Notes under the pieces: generated by a model
The model's input: only the letters and a program-made list of their open reading frames with translations
What the model was told of the DNA's origin: nothing
Databases searched by the model: none
NCBI GenBank assembly: GCA_913055795.1
Contig: CAJXLA010000007.1
Location: 1 to 50,479 of the forward strand
Direction: 5' to 3'
Source: an uncultured Alcanivorax sp.
GTDB lineage: Bacteria; Pseudomonadota; Gammaproteobacteria; Pseudomonadales; Alcanivoracaceae
DNA length: 50,479 bases
Shown: piece by piece, positions 10,152 to 18,128 of the stretch
How positions within the stretch are numbered: the stretch's first letter is position 1
How the letters are laid out: the number at the start of each line of letters is the position of its first letter
Program-made: the position numbers and the translations under genes

Positions 10152-10520
10152 TCAGTCCTGCCGGTACATTCGCACAGGTGCCCCCATCCCGACCGTTTCA
10201 AGCCGGGTGACATCGTCCGCGGTATCCGCAAAGACATTGACGGGGGCCGCCAGCCGGATTTCGTCGCCCTGACTCGCCGGCGTGGTTCCAAAACCGATGG
10301 CGATATAGCCGCCCTCGGGCCAGAACGCCAGCTCACCGGCACTGACCACCTCCCGGGCATCCGCTTCCAGCTCCACCTCTGCCCGAGCGGGAAAGAACAG
10401 CTCGCGCCCCCAGGTGGACACCTTCGCCTCAATCGGCAGCAGCTCCGCAAGGGCCCGGGCCGTAGGCGTACCCCGCAATTCCGCCCGCAGCGCCAGCCCA
10501 CCGAAATCCAGAACAATCAT
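10152..10520 (-). CDS. cyclophilin-like fold protein (TM1367/DUF369-type)
   Basis: A small protein with the pattern of the cyclophilin-like family: PTARALAELLPIEAKVSTWG, LAFWPEGGYIAIGFG, TPASQGDEIRLAAPVNVF. Structures of this family resemble cyclophilin without proven peptidyl-prolyl isomerase activity. I chose the ATG at 10518-10520, giving 122 residues beginning MIVLDFGGL; the frame is open to 10589 but the extra residues do not resemble the family. It is convergent with the kinase gene and lies upstream, on the opposite strand, of tRNA-Gly. Confidence 0.65.
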   Translation of the reverse strand: MIVLDFGGLALRAELRGTPTARALAELLPIEAKVSTWGRELFFPARAEVELEADAREVVSAGELAFWPEGGYIAIGFGTTPASQGDEIRLAAPVNVFADTADDVTRLETVGMGAPVRMYRQD

Positions 10521-10603
10521 GGTTCCCCGTCGCATCCCGTCACAAACCCCGTCATTCCAAACGCTGGACATCAGTTCCGCAACCCCCATAATGGGCGCCC
10601 TGT

Positions 10604-10677
10604 GCGGGTGTAGTTCAACGGTAGAACGTCAGCCTCCCACGCTGATAATGTGGGTTCGATTCCCATCACCCGCTCCA
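10604..10677 (+). tRNA. tRNA-Gly (CCC)
   Basis: A complete cloverleaf with encoded CCA. Acceptor GCGGGTG (10604-10610) pairs with CACCCGC (10667-10673), discriminator T, CCA at 10675-10677. The anticodon stem TCAGC/GCTGA encloses loop CTCCCAC, giving anticodon CCC. The T arm is GTGGG-TTCGATT-CCCAT. It is single, with the 3' end directly entering a long hairpin. Confidence 0.96.
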
Positions 10678-10717
10678 TTTTCCCCGGGGACCTCGCAGAG
10701 GTTCCCGGGGAAAATGG
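10675..10717 (+). terminator. 20-bp hairpin starting at the tRNA-Gly CCA
   Basis: Arms 10675-10694 and 10698-10717 pair over 20 positions with one G-T wobble and a GCA loop. No T-run follows the hairpin on the plus strand, but each arm holds a TTTT/AAAA end. The right arm, together with 10718-10725, is an inverted copy of the tRNA 3' end plus trailer (25 of 28 positions match 10667-10694), so the structure arose by inverted duplication of the tRNA tail. Confidence 0.7.
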
Positions 10718-10850
10718 ATGGGGTGGTGGCCCTGAATCAAAACCCATCGTTCGACGCCGGAGCACGGCTCTGGCGAACGTTAGCCGCAAGGCTGACGGTT
10801 CTTCGCCGCAGGCGAATAATGCGCAAGCACAACTCCCATCACCCGCTCCC
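10698..10850. repeat. tRNA-Gly 3'-end repeat unit
   Basis: On the minus strand this reads as an imperfect hairpin (CCAGAGC/GCTCCGG, near 10756-10775), then GTCGAAC (10755-10749), then ATGGGTT, then an inverted, slightly decayed copy of the tRNA-Gly 3' end (10725-10698). On the plus strand a direct 16-base copy of the tRNA tail, TCCCATCACCCGCTCC, lies at 10834-10849 (original at 10661-10676). Between them are short hairpins such as AGCC-GCAA-GGCT and TTCGCC-GCA-GGCGAA. No protein gene is supported between 10590 and 10900. Confidence 0.6.
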
Positions 10851-10900
10851 TTGCGAACGCTATCTCGTTCCAGCGGCGTACGAGCCAGGCGGGATCACGT

Positions 10901-11866
10901 CTATGAGCGCCGTGCCCGATAAACGCGGTACCTATTGCTCTCGCGCAGAATCCGCCAGGTGCTGAAGCTTTCCTCCAGCAAGCGTGGATAAGGCAGCTCG
11001 CGGTTGGCCACCAGGGTCAGGGTGCCACCCTTGTTGAGATAACGGGGCGCCTGCCGGATCAGGGCTTCGCTCACTTCCAGGGTCCGCCGGAGGCCCTGAT
11101 GAAAAGGCGGGTTGGTCCAGATGGCGTCAAAACGCCCGAGCCCGGTGTAGCCATCGCCACACTCCACGGTGGCGTGCAACTGATTCGCCGCCAGGGTGGC
11201 ACGGGTGGCCGCCACGGCTGTACTGGAATTATCGACGGCGGTCACCTCCCGACCTGCCCGCGCAAGCGCGGCACTCAGCACACCCGACCCGCATCCGGGA
11301 TCCAGTACCGAACCGCGGTGCTCTTGCGTGTCCATAACGGCCAGAAGTTCGCGCGTGCCTTCGTCCAGCCGGCCGTGACTGAAAACGCCCGGATAACTGA
11401 TGATCTTCAACCCTTGATACACAAAAGAGGCGGCGAAATCGTCCAGCCCGGCAGGGCGATCCGGAAGCAGGCGCGCCCGATAGAGTTTGCAGTGCCGGGC
11501 ACTGTCCAGCGCTTGCACCCATTCGGCCCGTTGTTCCAGCCGCGTCAGACCACTGCGGATGCCTTCCCGGGTGGGGCCCACCAGCCAGAGCTCCAGCGCG
11601 CTCCGACACTGACCCGCCAGGACAGCGAGGAGCATCTCCAGCCGTTCCATGGATTTGGGCAGGATCACCACCACGCGGTGCGTATCCGCGTCGATGCGCG
11701 GCAGCGGTTCCGTTGCCCAGCCGCCCGTAGCATCCATTCGATCGGAATGAAGGCGAGCCCGGGGGGCTAGCCGGGCAAGCTCGGGATCGGACGCCTCGGC
11801 AATCAATGTCTCCGGCGTGTCGATTTGATCGGTATGGCGCTGCAGCAGGCGTGTAGTATTGTCCAT
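10901..11866 (-). CDS. rsmC: 16S rRNA (guanine-1207-N2)-methyltransferase RsmC
   Basis: A 321-residue two-domain protein: a degenerate N-terminal methyltransferase-fold domain (about 1-160, with VVVILPKSMERLEMLLA) and a catalytic C-terminal domain with SAM motif VLDPGCGSGVLSAALA and the base-flipping motif NPPFHQG. The combination of duplicated domains and NPPFHQG is characteristic of RsmC, which methylates G1207 of 16S rRNA. The size is close to the E. coli enzyme (343). The start abuts the divergent acyltransferase, leaving only about 50 bases for both promoters. Confidence 0.87.
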   Translation of the reverse strand: MDNTTRLLQRHTDQIDTPETLIAEASDPELARLAPRARLHSDRMDATGGWATEPLPRIDADTHRVVVILPKSMERLEMLLAVLAGQCRSALELWLVGPTREGIRSGLTRLEQRAEWVQALDSARHCKLYRARLLPDRPAGLDDFAASFVYQGLKIISYPGVFSHGRLDEGTRELLAVMDTQEHRGSVLDPGCGSGVLSAALARAGREVTAVDNSSTAVAATRATLAANQLHATVECGDGYTGLGRFDAIWTNPPFHQGLRRTLEVSEALIRQAPRYLNKGGTLTLVANRELPYPRLLEESFSTWRILRESNRYRVYRARRS

Positions 11867-11915
11867 GCGGGGGCAGTATACAGATGCACATACCCTTTTT
11901 CGGTCCCGGAGCCCT

Positions 11916-12602
11916 GTGAATTATCTACGCAGTCTTGTCGCCTTTGTTGTGCCGGCCATGGCCGGCATCGCCATCCTGCTGACGGGTCCGTTGTGGAACC
12001 GCAACCGGGCCCGCAACCTCGCCACCCGGGTCATCGGCCGCTGGGGTACGTCCCTGGCCGGCATTGAACCCATGATCTCGGATCCGGCGAGCGCCGCCCG
12101 CCACAGGCCCGCGGTCGTGGTATTCAATCATCAAAGCGGCGTGGATCCGGTGCTGTTATGCGCGCTCCTGCGCGCCAATGTTGTGGGTGTGTCCAAGGAC
12201 AGCCTGCGTCGGCACCCGGTGCTGGGCCCGTTAATGATGCTCGCCGATACGGTCTTCGTGGATCGCTCGGCCGGCGTCGGTCCGGGAGCTCTCGCCCCTG
12301 CGCGCCAGGCACTGGAACGAGGCCTGGCCGTAGCCATTGCCCCGGAAGGGCACCGGCAACACCGGCTGGGGTCATTCCGCGAAGGCGCGGTCCAGCTGGC
12401 GCGCCAGGCGAATGTGGAACTCGTGCCCGTGATCATTCACAACAGCGCGAAGATCCTCCCGCCGGGCGCAAGCGTCATGCGTCCGGGCCGGGTCTACATC
12501 AGTGTGCTGGAGCCACAGGATCCGTTCCAAACGTCCACCCGGGAGCTGGAGCAGCTTTATCATGCGCATCTTGCTGATCATCGTGGTGATGCTGAGCTGT
12601 GA
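11916..12602 (+). CDS. PlsC-family 1-acyl-glycerol-3-phosphate acyltransferase-like protein
   Basis: The protein has an N-terminal membrane segment (YLRSLVAFVVPAMAGIAILL) and PlsC-type motifs: NHQSGVD (N71-D77, the HX4D catalytic pair) and a substrate motif PEGHR (143-147) where the family usually has PEGTR. The general reaction is acylation of lysophosphatidic acid to phosphatidic acid at the inner membrane. I chose the GTG at 11916, which follows a GGAG and avoids overlap with divergent rsmC; an ATG at 11859 would overlap rsmC. The 3' end overlaps the START-domain gene by 41 bases. Confidence 0.8.
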   Translation: MNYLRSLVAFVVPAMAGIAILLTGPLWNRNRARNLATRVIGRWGTSLAGIEPMISDPASAARHRPAVVVFNHQSGVDPVLLCALLRANVVGVSKDSLRRHPVLGPLMMLADTVFVDRSAGVGPGALAPARQALERGLAVAIAPEGHRQHRLGSFREGAVQLARQANVELVPVIIHNSAKILPPGASVMRPGRVYISVLEPQDPFQTSTRELEQLYHAHLADHRGDAEL

Positions 12603-13182
12603 ACCCCTTGGCGCCGACCCTGTCCGGGTTCAACGTGAAGCACTGGACGGGCCGGATCGGGTTCACGGCGAAGTCACGATTGAAGCCCCTGTCCCTGTAA
12701 TTCTGGCGGCTCTGCAGACCCCTTGTGCCGTTCAAGCCTGGATGCCGGGCGCGGATGCAATCCGCGTGCTTGAGCGCCGGGACTCGGTCACCGAGGTGCG
12801 CATGCGCAGCAACCTGCCCTGGCCCTGGCGCGATCGTGTGGCGCGGCTCATCTTTGAACGCCGGCGCGACGGTAGCCAAACCGTGATCCGGATGACCAAC
12901 GCGGACACGCAAAGCGAAGACGGTGCCGTCGTGGTGCCCTTTTCCCGCGCCCGCTGGACGCTTACACCAGAAGAAGAGGGCGTCCACGTCGCACTGAGCC
13001 AACGCTTCACACCGGGCGGAACTGTGCCACAATGGCTCGCTGATCAAATGGCTGAAAGCCGGGTGGCGGATGCACTGGACAATCTTGAAAGCCTGGTGGA
13101 GAACCGGCGCAATCTGGATGATTGCCACTGGTTGCCTCCTCCCCGCGAGCGCGGCCGCGATCAACCCGCTGGAGTGCCGTGA
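12562..13182 (+). CDS. secreted START/SRPBCC-fold protein
   Basis: A 206-residue protein with an N-terminal signal (MRILLIIVVMLSCEPLGA) and a START-like lipid-binding domain, recognised from GEVTIEAPVPVILAAL, W-M-P-G-A and the VPFSRARWTL/GTVPQWLADQMAE segment near the C-terminal helix. Such proteins bind hydrophobic ligands in the periplasm; the ligand is unknown. The ATG follows GGAGCAG inside the acyltransferase gene (41-base overlap). The last 25 or so residues (proline and arginine rich) lie in the overlap with the next gene and do not look domain-like. Confidence 0.7.
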   Translation: MRILLIIVVMLSCEPLGADPVRVQREALDGPDRVHGEVTIEAPVPVILAALQTPCAVQAWMPGADAIRVLERRDSVTEVRMRSNLPWPWRDRVARLIFERRRDGSQTVIRMTNADTQSEDGAVVVPFSRARWTLTPEEEGVHVALSQRFTPGGTVPQWLADQMAESRVADALDNLESLVENRRNLDDCHWLPPPRERGRDQPAGVP

Positions 13183-14497
13183 ATGGTTCGAAGACGCGGA
13201 GCAGGCTGTGCGCAAAGCCGGCATCCGCGATGCCGGCGCCCGCCGCATCGAGCACTACCCCCATCTGCGTGCCACGCGCCGGCTGGCCGCTATCCGTCCG
13301 GCCTCCAGCCGCGAAGCAGCCGGTCAACGCTGGCTGGAATTGCTGGCCGAAGAGGCGCTAAGCGGCTGGCGCAGTGAACTGCTGCGACTGCCCGAATCGG
13401 CCCCGCTGACCCCCAGGGGGCGCACTAGCCGCGTCGAACGCATGGAAGCCTGCGTGCAGCGCCTGGTAGAAGTATCCACCGCAGCGGGTGTGCCCGAGCT
13501 GGAAATACCTGACGCCTATGCGAACTGGATGCGCGCACTGGGCCTGTACCCGGTTACCCGCTGGCTGGCCCAACCCTCGGTTCACGGCTATCGCGCGGAC
13601 ATGGCCGCCCGTCTCGAGGCGGAACCACCGGAACAGCGCATGCTGTTTACCCCGCCGGAACTCAAGGGCAATCCACCCTATCCGGCAGCGCTGCCGGACA
13701 ATGCGCTGAAGATTCCCCTGCCCGGCTCGGGGGCACGGGAAGCCATGCTCACCTATTATGCGCCGGTGGTGGCAGTCGCCCGGACCAATCCGGCCAATCT
13801 ACCCGGTACGGTAGGGCTTTCGAACGGTCGAGCCGAAGTCCTCACCCGCACAACCACAGCCTACCAGTGGGTTTCCTGGACGCGGTTTCAGGGCGAGTAT
13901 CTGCTGCAACTGAATTACCAGTTCTGGTTCAGTGAACGCCCGGAACAAAAGCTGGTGGATCCCTATGCCGGTCGGCTGGATGGTCTGATCTGGCGCGTCA
14001 CCCTGCAACCCAACGGCCATGTCCTCGCCTACGACAGCATTCACCCCTGTGGCTGCTACCACAAGGTCTATCCAGTCAGTTCGGAACTGCGTCCGCTCCA
14101 CCCGGACAAGGCAGGGCAGCCGGTATTCTATCCGGAGCGCGTCCCCGATGCGCGCAGTGAACGTGTCCAGCTTACGCTGGAACCGGATACCCATTACATT
14201 GTGGACGTGGACAGCGTCACGAAAAACGATCTGCCCACCCGGCAGTACCGCATGCGCGACGCGGACCTTCTGCGCCACCTGCCGGACGGGCGCGGCTATG
14301 GCAGTCTTTATGACCGCCACGGCTTTGTGCCCGGCACCCGGCGCGGCGAACGCTGGTTCCTCTGGCCGCTGGGCGTGCCCTCCGCCGGCGCCATGCGACA
14401 ACCGGGTCACCATGCCATAGCCTTTATCGGCAAGCGGCATTTCGATGACCCGGCTGTGCTGGAAGACGTGCTCGAACCACGACCTTTCCTGCGCTAG
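13070..14497 (+). CDS. conserved-looking exported protein of unknown function
   Basis: A 475-residue protein I do not recognise. It has a signal peptide ending near CLLPASAAA (residue 30) and a long soluble region with many Trp, Tyr and Pro, including TYYAPVVAV, YQWVSWTRFQGEYLLQLNYQFWF and SIHPCGCYHKV. It has no transmembrane helix after the signal. The ATG at 13070 gives a 113-base overlap with the START gene; starts at 13085 (TTG) or 13118 (ATG) would shorten this, but the latter leaves no basic residue in the signal. The tight overlap implies co-expression with the START and PlsC-like genes, suggesting a lipid or envelope role (inference). Confidence 0.7.
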   Translation: MHWTILKAWWRTGAIWMIATGCLLPASAAAINPLECREWFEDAEQAVRKAGIRDAGARRIEHYPHLRATRRLAAIRPASSREAAGQRWLELLAEEALSGWRSELLRLPESAPLTPRGRTSRVERMEACVQRLVEVSTAAGVPELEIPDAYANWMRALGLYPVTRWLAQPSVHGYRADMAARLEAEPPEQRMLFTPPELKGNPPYPAALPDNALKIPLPGSGAREAMLTYYAPVVAVARTNPANLPGTVGLSNGRAEVLTRTTTAYQWVSWTRFQGEYLLQLNYQFWFSERPEQKLVDPYAGRLDGLIWRVTLQPNGHVLAYDSIHPCGCYHKVYPVSSELRPLHPDKAGQPVFYPERVPDARSERVQLTLEPDTHYIVDVDSVTKNDLPTRQYRMRDADLLRHLPDGRGYGSLYDRHGFVPGTRRGERWFLWPLGVPSAGAMRQPGHHAIAFIGKRHFDDPAVLEDVLEPRPFLR

Positions 14498-14638
14498 CAG
14501 GCCATTTTTCGACGGCCGCTCCGCCTTGGCAGGCTGTAACGAACTGGAACGATCGTTGGCCGGATTTTTTTAACCAGACCGCAGACAGGACTACGAAAAC
14601 TGCCCTATGCTGACTGCTGGCATCATGAGGCAAAGCGC

Positions 14639-16618
14639 ATGGCAGCGATTTCACCACAACAAAAACTTCGTCTGCTGTTCGTTTGTGCGGCTCTTCTGCT
14701 GTGGAACCCGGTCGTTTGGGGTCAGCAAATGGAGCCTTTCGAGCAGGCCCTGGCCGCAGCCCGTGCGCAGCAATGGGAACGTCTGGAGCAGCTGGAAGGA
14801 GAGCTGGCCGATGAGGCCCCCGTGCGGGCGGATCTGGATTTCCATCGCATCCTGGCGAAGTTGCCCGACACGCAACCGGAACGGGTAAAGGACTATGCCC
14901 GCCGGTACCCCCATACCCCCCTGGCGGACAAGCTGCGCCGACGCGCGCTGGCGCGCTATGGCGAGACCGAACGCTGGTCGGCCATCCGCGCCCTGGCCGA
15001 TTCGCCGCCGCGCGGTTCGGCGCTGCAATGCTATTATCACCGCGCCTGGCTGGATCAACGACCGGAGGCGACAAAGCAGGCGGGACAGGATCTCTGGCGC
15101 TCCGGTTATTCCCGGCCGGATGCCTGCACCCCCCTGTTCGAGGCTCTGGCAAGCCGGGGTGCACTCAGCGATGACCTGATCTGGCAACGGTTGCTGCTGG
15201 CCTTCCGGGCCGGCAATCCGGGTCTGATGCGTTATCTGGCGGACCGCCTCGACAGCGAGTCCGTCCCCCACTCCGAGCTGCAACGTCTCTATGAACAGCC
15301 GGCGCTGATCATCGATCGGGATCCGGCGCCGACACTGTCCACCGAACGCCGACAGGCGCTGGCGGCGGCCACGGTTCACCGGCTGGCCCATCGGAACCCG
15401 TCGGCCGCGCGGGCCCTGCTGGAAAGCACCCGCGCTCGGGCACTGGGGCTACGGGATCCATCCGTGCGCACCGAACTGGAACAACGCATTGTCTGGTTCA
15501 TGACCATTCGGGGGCTGGACAAGAACCGGGCCTGGCGGGATCAATGGCTGCGTGATCACGGTTCCGCCGATCTGCTGGAACAGCGGGCCCGGCTGGCGGT
15601 ACGCCAACGTGACTGGCAGGGCCTGCCGGCCTGGCTGGCTCGGCTGGACGGCGAAGACAAGCAATCAGCGCGCTGGCAGTACTGGCTGGGCCGCGCGCGC
15701 CATCAACAGGCCCGTCCCGAGGCGGGCAACGCGGCGCTGAAACGCGCCGCGGAACAACGCAGGTTTTATGGTTTCCTCGCCGCCCGGCGCCTGAACCAGC
15801 CCTATGCGTTCAACCAGCGCCAGCCCGAATCGGTGTCCACGGACGCCTTCGCAGACGATCCGGTGCTGCAGCGCATCACCTGGCTGCGTTCCGCCGGCGA
15901 ACATGAGCGTGCTGTGGAAGAATGGCGCCACAACCTGTATCGGAGTCCGCGTGGACAACACCCGGCCCTGGCGCAGTTGGCCGCCCAACGGGACTGGCCC
16001 GAGCTGGCCATTATTACCGCTCTGCACAGCGGCGCCCGGGACGTGCTGGACTGGCGTTTCCCGACCGCGTTCGCGGACAACTTCCGGAACACGGCCCGCA
16101 AATTCGGTCTGGAACCCTGGCTGCTCATGGCCGTGGCTCGCCGGGAAAGCGGCTTTCAGCCCGCCGCGCGCTCTTCGGCGGGCGCGCGCGGGCTGATGCA
16201 GCTGATGCCGGCCACCGCCCGTCGCACGGCACGGCAACTGGACGTCCCGGCGCCCACGAATCGAGCCCTGCTCCAGGCGGATACCAGTATTCGGCTGGGC
16301 GCCGCTCATCTGGCGGAGCTGCTGCAGCGGTATAACGGTCATCGACTCAAGGCACTGGCGGCCTATAACGCGGGCGCGCACCATCTGGAACGCTGGCTGC
16401 CGGAACAAGCTCTCCCCTTTGATGTGTGGATCGAATCGATCTCCTTCCACGAAACCCGCAACTATGTTCAGGCGGTGCTGGCCTATCGCCTGATCCTGAA
16501 GTCCTTGCACGGTGATACAACCGGCGGGCCCACCCTGGCGCTGTTGAGCCCGGGCGAAAAGGACCGGATTCAGCAGCCCGCAGCGTCCGGTGACCGCCGC
16601 CAGCTCACCCGGCGATAA
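14639..16618 (+). CDS. slt: soluble lytic murein transglycosylase (Slt70-type)
   Basis: A 659-residue periplasmic enzyme with a signal segment (residues about 11-27), a long alpha-helical U-domain (about 30-460, rich in RALAR-type helical repeats) and a C-terminal SLT domain: VARRESGFQPAARS with catalytic Glu503, GARGLMQLMPATA, LGAAHLAELL and ALAAYNAGAHHLERW. It cleaves the MurNAc-GlcNAc bond to give 1,6-anhydro products. The length matches Slt70 of E. coli (645). A 141-base gap precedes it; I see no clear promoter there. Confidence 0.93.
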   Translation: MAAISPQQKLRLLFVCAALLLWNPVVWGQQMEPFEQALAAARAQQWERLEQLEGELADEAPVRADLDFHRILAKLPDTQPERVKDYARRYPHTPLADKLRRRALARYGETERWSAIRALADSPPRGSALQCYYHRAWLDQRPEATKQAGQDLWRSGYSRPDACTPLFEALASRGALSDDLIWQRLLLAFRAGNPGLMRYLADRLDSESVPHSELQRLYEQPALIIDRDPAPTLSTERRQALAAATVHRLAHRNPSAARALLESTRARALGLRDPSVRTELEQRIVWFMTIRGLDKNRAWRDQWLRDHGSADLLEQRARLAVRQRDWQGLPAWLARLDGEDKQSARWQYWLGRARHQQARPEAGNAALKRAAEQRRFYGFLAARRLNQPYAFNQRQPESVSTDAFADDPVLQRITWLRSAGEHERAVEEWRHNLYRSPRGQHPALAQLAAQRDWPELAIITALHSGARDVLDWRFPTAFADNFRNTARKFGLEPWLLMAVARRESGFQPAARSSAGARGLMQLMPATARRTARQLDVPAPTNRALLQADTSIRLGAAHLAELLQRYNGHRLKALAAYNAGAHHLERWLPEQALPFDVWIESISFHETRNYVQAVLAYRLILKSLHGDTTGGPTLALLSPGEKDRIQQPAASGDRRQLTRR

Positions 16619-16624
16619 GCCGGT

Positions 16625-17368
16625 TCAGCGGAAGGCCCGCATGACCAGCGCGTCCGGCACCAGCGGTGCCACGCGACGCACCAGCGCCCAGGGCCAGGCG
16701 GGCACGGTGACATCCTTCTTGCCCCGCAGCAGCGCCTGGACCATGATGCGCGCGCCCTTGTCCGCCGAAATCACGAAAGGGTACTTCTCCATCCCCGGTG
16801 CCAGCTCCGTTTTGATAAAACCGGGATGGGCCGTGGTGATATGGATATTGTGCTTGCCCAGTTCCATACCCACAGTATGCAGATAGCGCGTAAAGCCGGC
16901 CTTGGAGGCGGAATACGCCGCGCTGCCCGGAATGCCCAGAAAGGCGGCAATGGACGACACGCCCAGGATCCGGCCACCGCCGCGCTCGCGGAAGATACGC
17001 GCGGCGGCATCCACCGTGGCCATGCCACCAAGCAGGTTCACGGCCGTCACCTGCTCGTCGCGGGCGGGATCCCCGGCACCGGTACGGTTGACCGCGGTCA
17101 GGCCCGCATTGGCCATGACGGTGTCCAGATCCCCCAGTTCCGCGCGCACGGCTTCCAGCGCCGGCGCCAAAGCCGTGCGTTCGGTAACGTCCAGACTGCG
17201 CGTGCTAAAGCGCTGATCCGGATACTGTTGGCGCAGCTCCCCCGCCAGCGCTTCCAGACGATCCGCCCGGCGTGCGAGCAAGGCCACACTGGCACCGCGC
17301 CGGGCGCATTCACGAGCCAGGGCCTCGCCGATACCCGACGAGGCCCCGGTGATCGCAACCGCTTTCAT
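16625..17368 (-). CDS. short-chain dehydrogenase/reductase
   Basis: A 247-residue classical SDR: nucleotide motif TGASSGIGEALA at the N-terminus, NAG in VMANAGL, catalytic Ser in GVSSIAAF and YSASK (Tyr, Lys). The substrate is unknown; similar proteins act on lipid or steroid-like ketones. It is convergent with slt (six bases apart) and 16 bases downstream of the gene at 17385 on the same strand, so the two likely share a transcript. Confidence 0.87.
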   Translation of the reverse strand: MKAVAITGASSGIGEALARECARRGASVALLARRADRLEALAGELRQQYPDQRFSTRSLDVTERTALAPALEAVRAELGDLDTVMANAGLTAVNRTGAGDPARDEQVTAVNLLGGMATVDAAARIFRERGGGRILGVSSIAAFLGIPGSAAYSASKAGFTRYLHTVGMELGKHNIHITTAHPGFIKTELAPGMEKYPFVISADKGARIMVQALLRGKKDVTVPAWPWALVRRVAPLVPDALVMRAFR

Positions 17369-17384
17369 GAAATCCTCCTCGCGG

Positions 17385-18053
17385 TTAACGACCCCGCATC
17401 ATGTTTCCCATGTCCTGCACCTTGGTGCCTGCGGGCAGTTCGTAATAGTCCGACCCCTTGCTGTCGTTGGACACCGATTTGACGCGCATGTCATCACTTA
17501 GACGCAGCATGCCTCCATGGTTGCTGATATCGCTCTCCGAAAGCAGATTTTCCTCCATCTGCTCATTCATGGCCCCCATTTGTTGGGTCATTTTGCCGGC
17601 AAACTCCATCCAGGCCTGGCTCAGGGCGATAATATCCTCGTGGTCACTCAACACGACTTCCTGGGTTTCGTCGTTCGACGTAACCTCATAAACACTGCCC
17701 TCATAACCGGCGATGGTTTCCGTGCGTCCGGTATCGCGGAACTGCACATCGCCGCTGCCCTGCTCAACCTGAGCCGGGCTCTGTTGACCGCTTTGCTGGC
17801 GCATCTGCTGCATCATCTGCCCCATGGCCGCCATATCCATGGCCACCCATTGGCCGTTCTGCTGACGCACCATATAGGTCTTGTCGCCGTTGACCAGCAT
17901 GAACTGGCCACCGGGCATGCTCATGCGCATATGATCGCCGTCCTTGTAACTCAGCTCCATGGTCTGGCCACCCTCGATTTCGTAAACACCGCTGACTTCA
18001 GCCCACAGCGAAAGGGGCAGCAAGGCCAGCACAACCGTCATCACATACCGCAT
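17385..18053 (-). CDS. periplasmic DUF4412-like protein, Met/Gln-rich
   Basis: A 222-residue exported protein (signal MRYVMTVVLALLPLSLWA). The mature part starts VSGVYEIEGGQTMELSYKDGDHMRMSMPGG and contains a Met/Gln stretch (AAMGQMMQQMRQQSGQQ). The pattern of short beta strands resembles DUF4412-type periplasmic proteins, but this is a weak resemblance. The Met-rich segment might bind metal (inference only). Confidence 0.6.
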   Translation of the reverse strand: MRYVMTVVLALLPLSLWAEVSGVYEIEGGQTMELSYKDGDHMRMSMPGGQFMLVNGDKTYMVRQQNGQWVAMDMAAMGQMMQQMRQQSGQQSPAQVEQGSGDVQFRDTGRTETIAGYEGSVYEVTSNDETQEVVLSDHEDIIALSQAWMEFAGKMTQQMGAMNEQMEENLLSESDISNHGGMLRLSDDMRVKSVSNDSKGSDYYELPAGTKVQDMGNMMRGR

Positions 18054-18128
18054 ATCGAACCCTCCTTGTCAGGTTCTGAAAAGAAACCGGAATCGGGTTT
18101 GAGGCTAACACACACAAAATGAAAGCAC

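Noticed and set aside
10571-10789. A minus-strand frame with GIEPTLSAWEADVLPLNYTR
   Set aside because: It is the antisense translation of tRNA-Gly, a well-known false protein.
10661-10849. attL/attR of an integrated element at tRNA-Gly
   Set aside because: Only 157 bases separate the two 16-base copies and no integrase is nearby; the repeat-unit explanation fits the inverted copy too.
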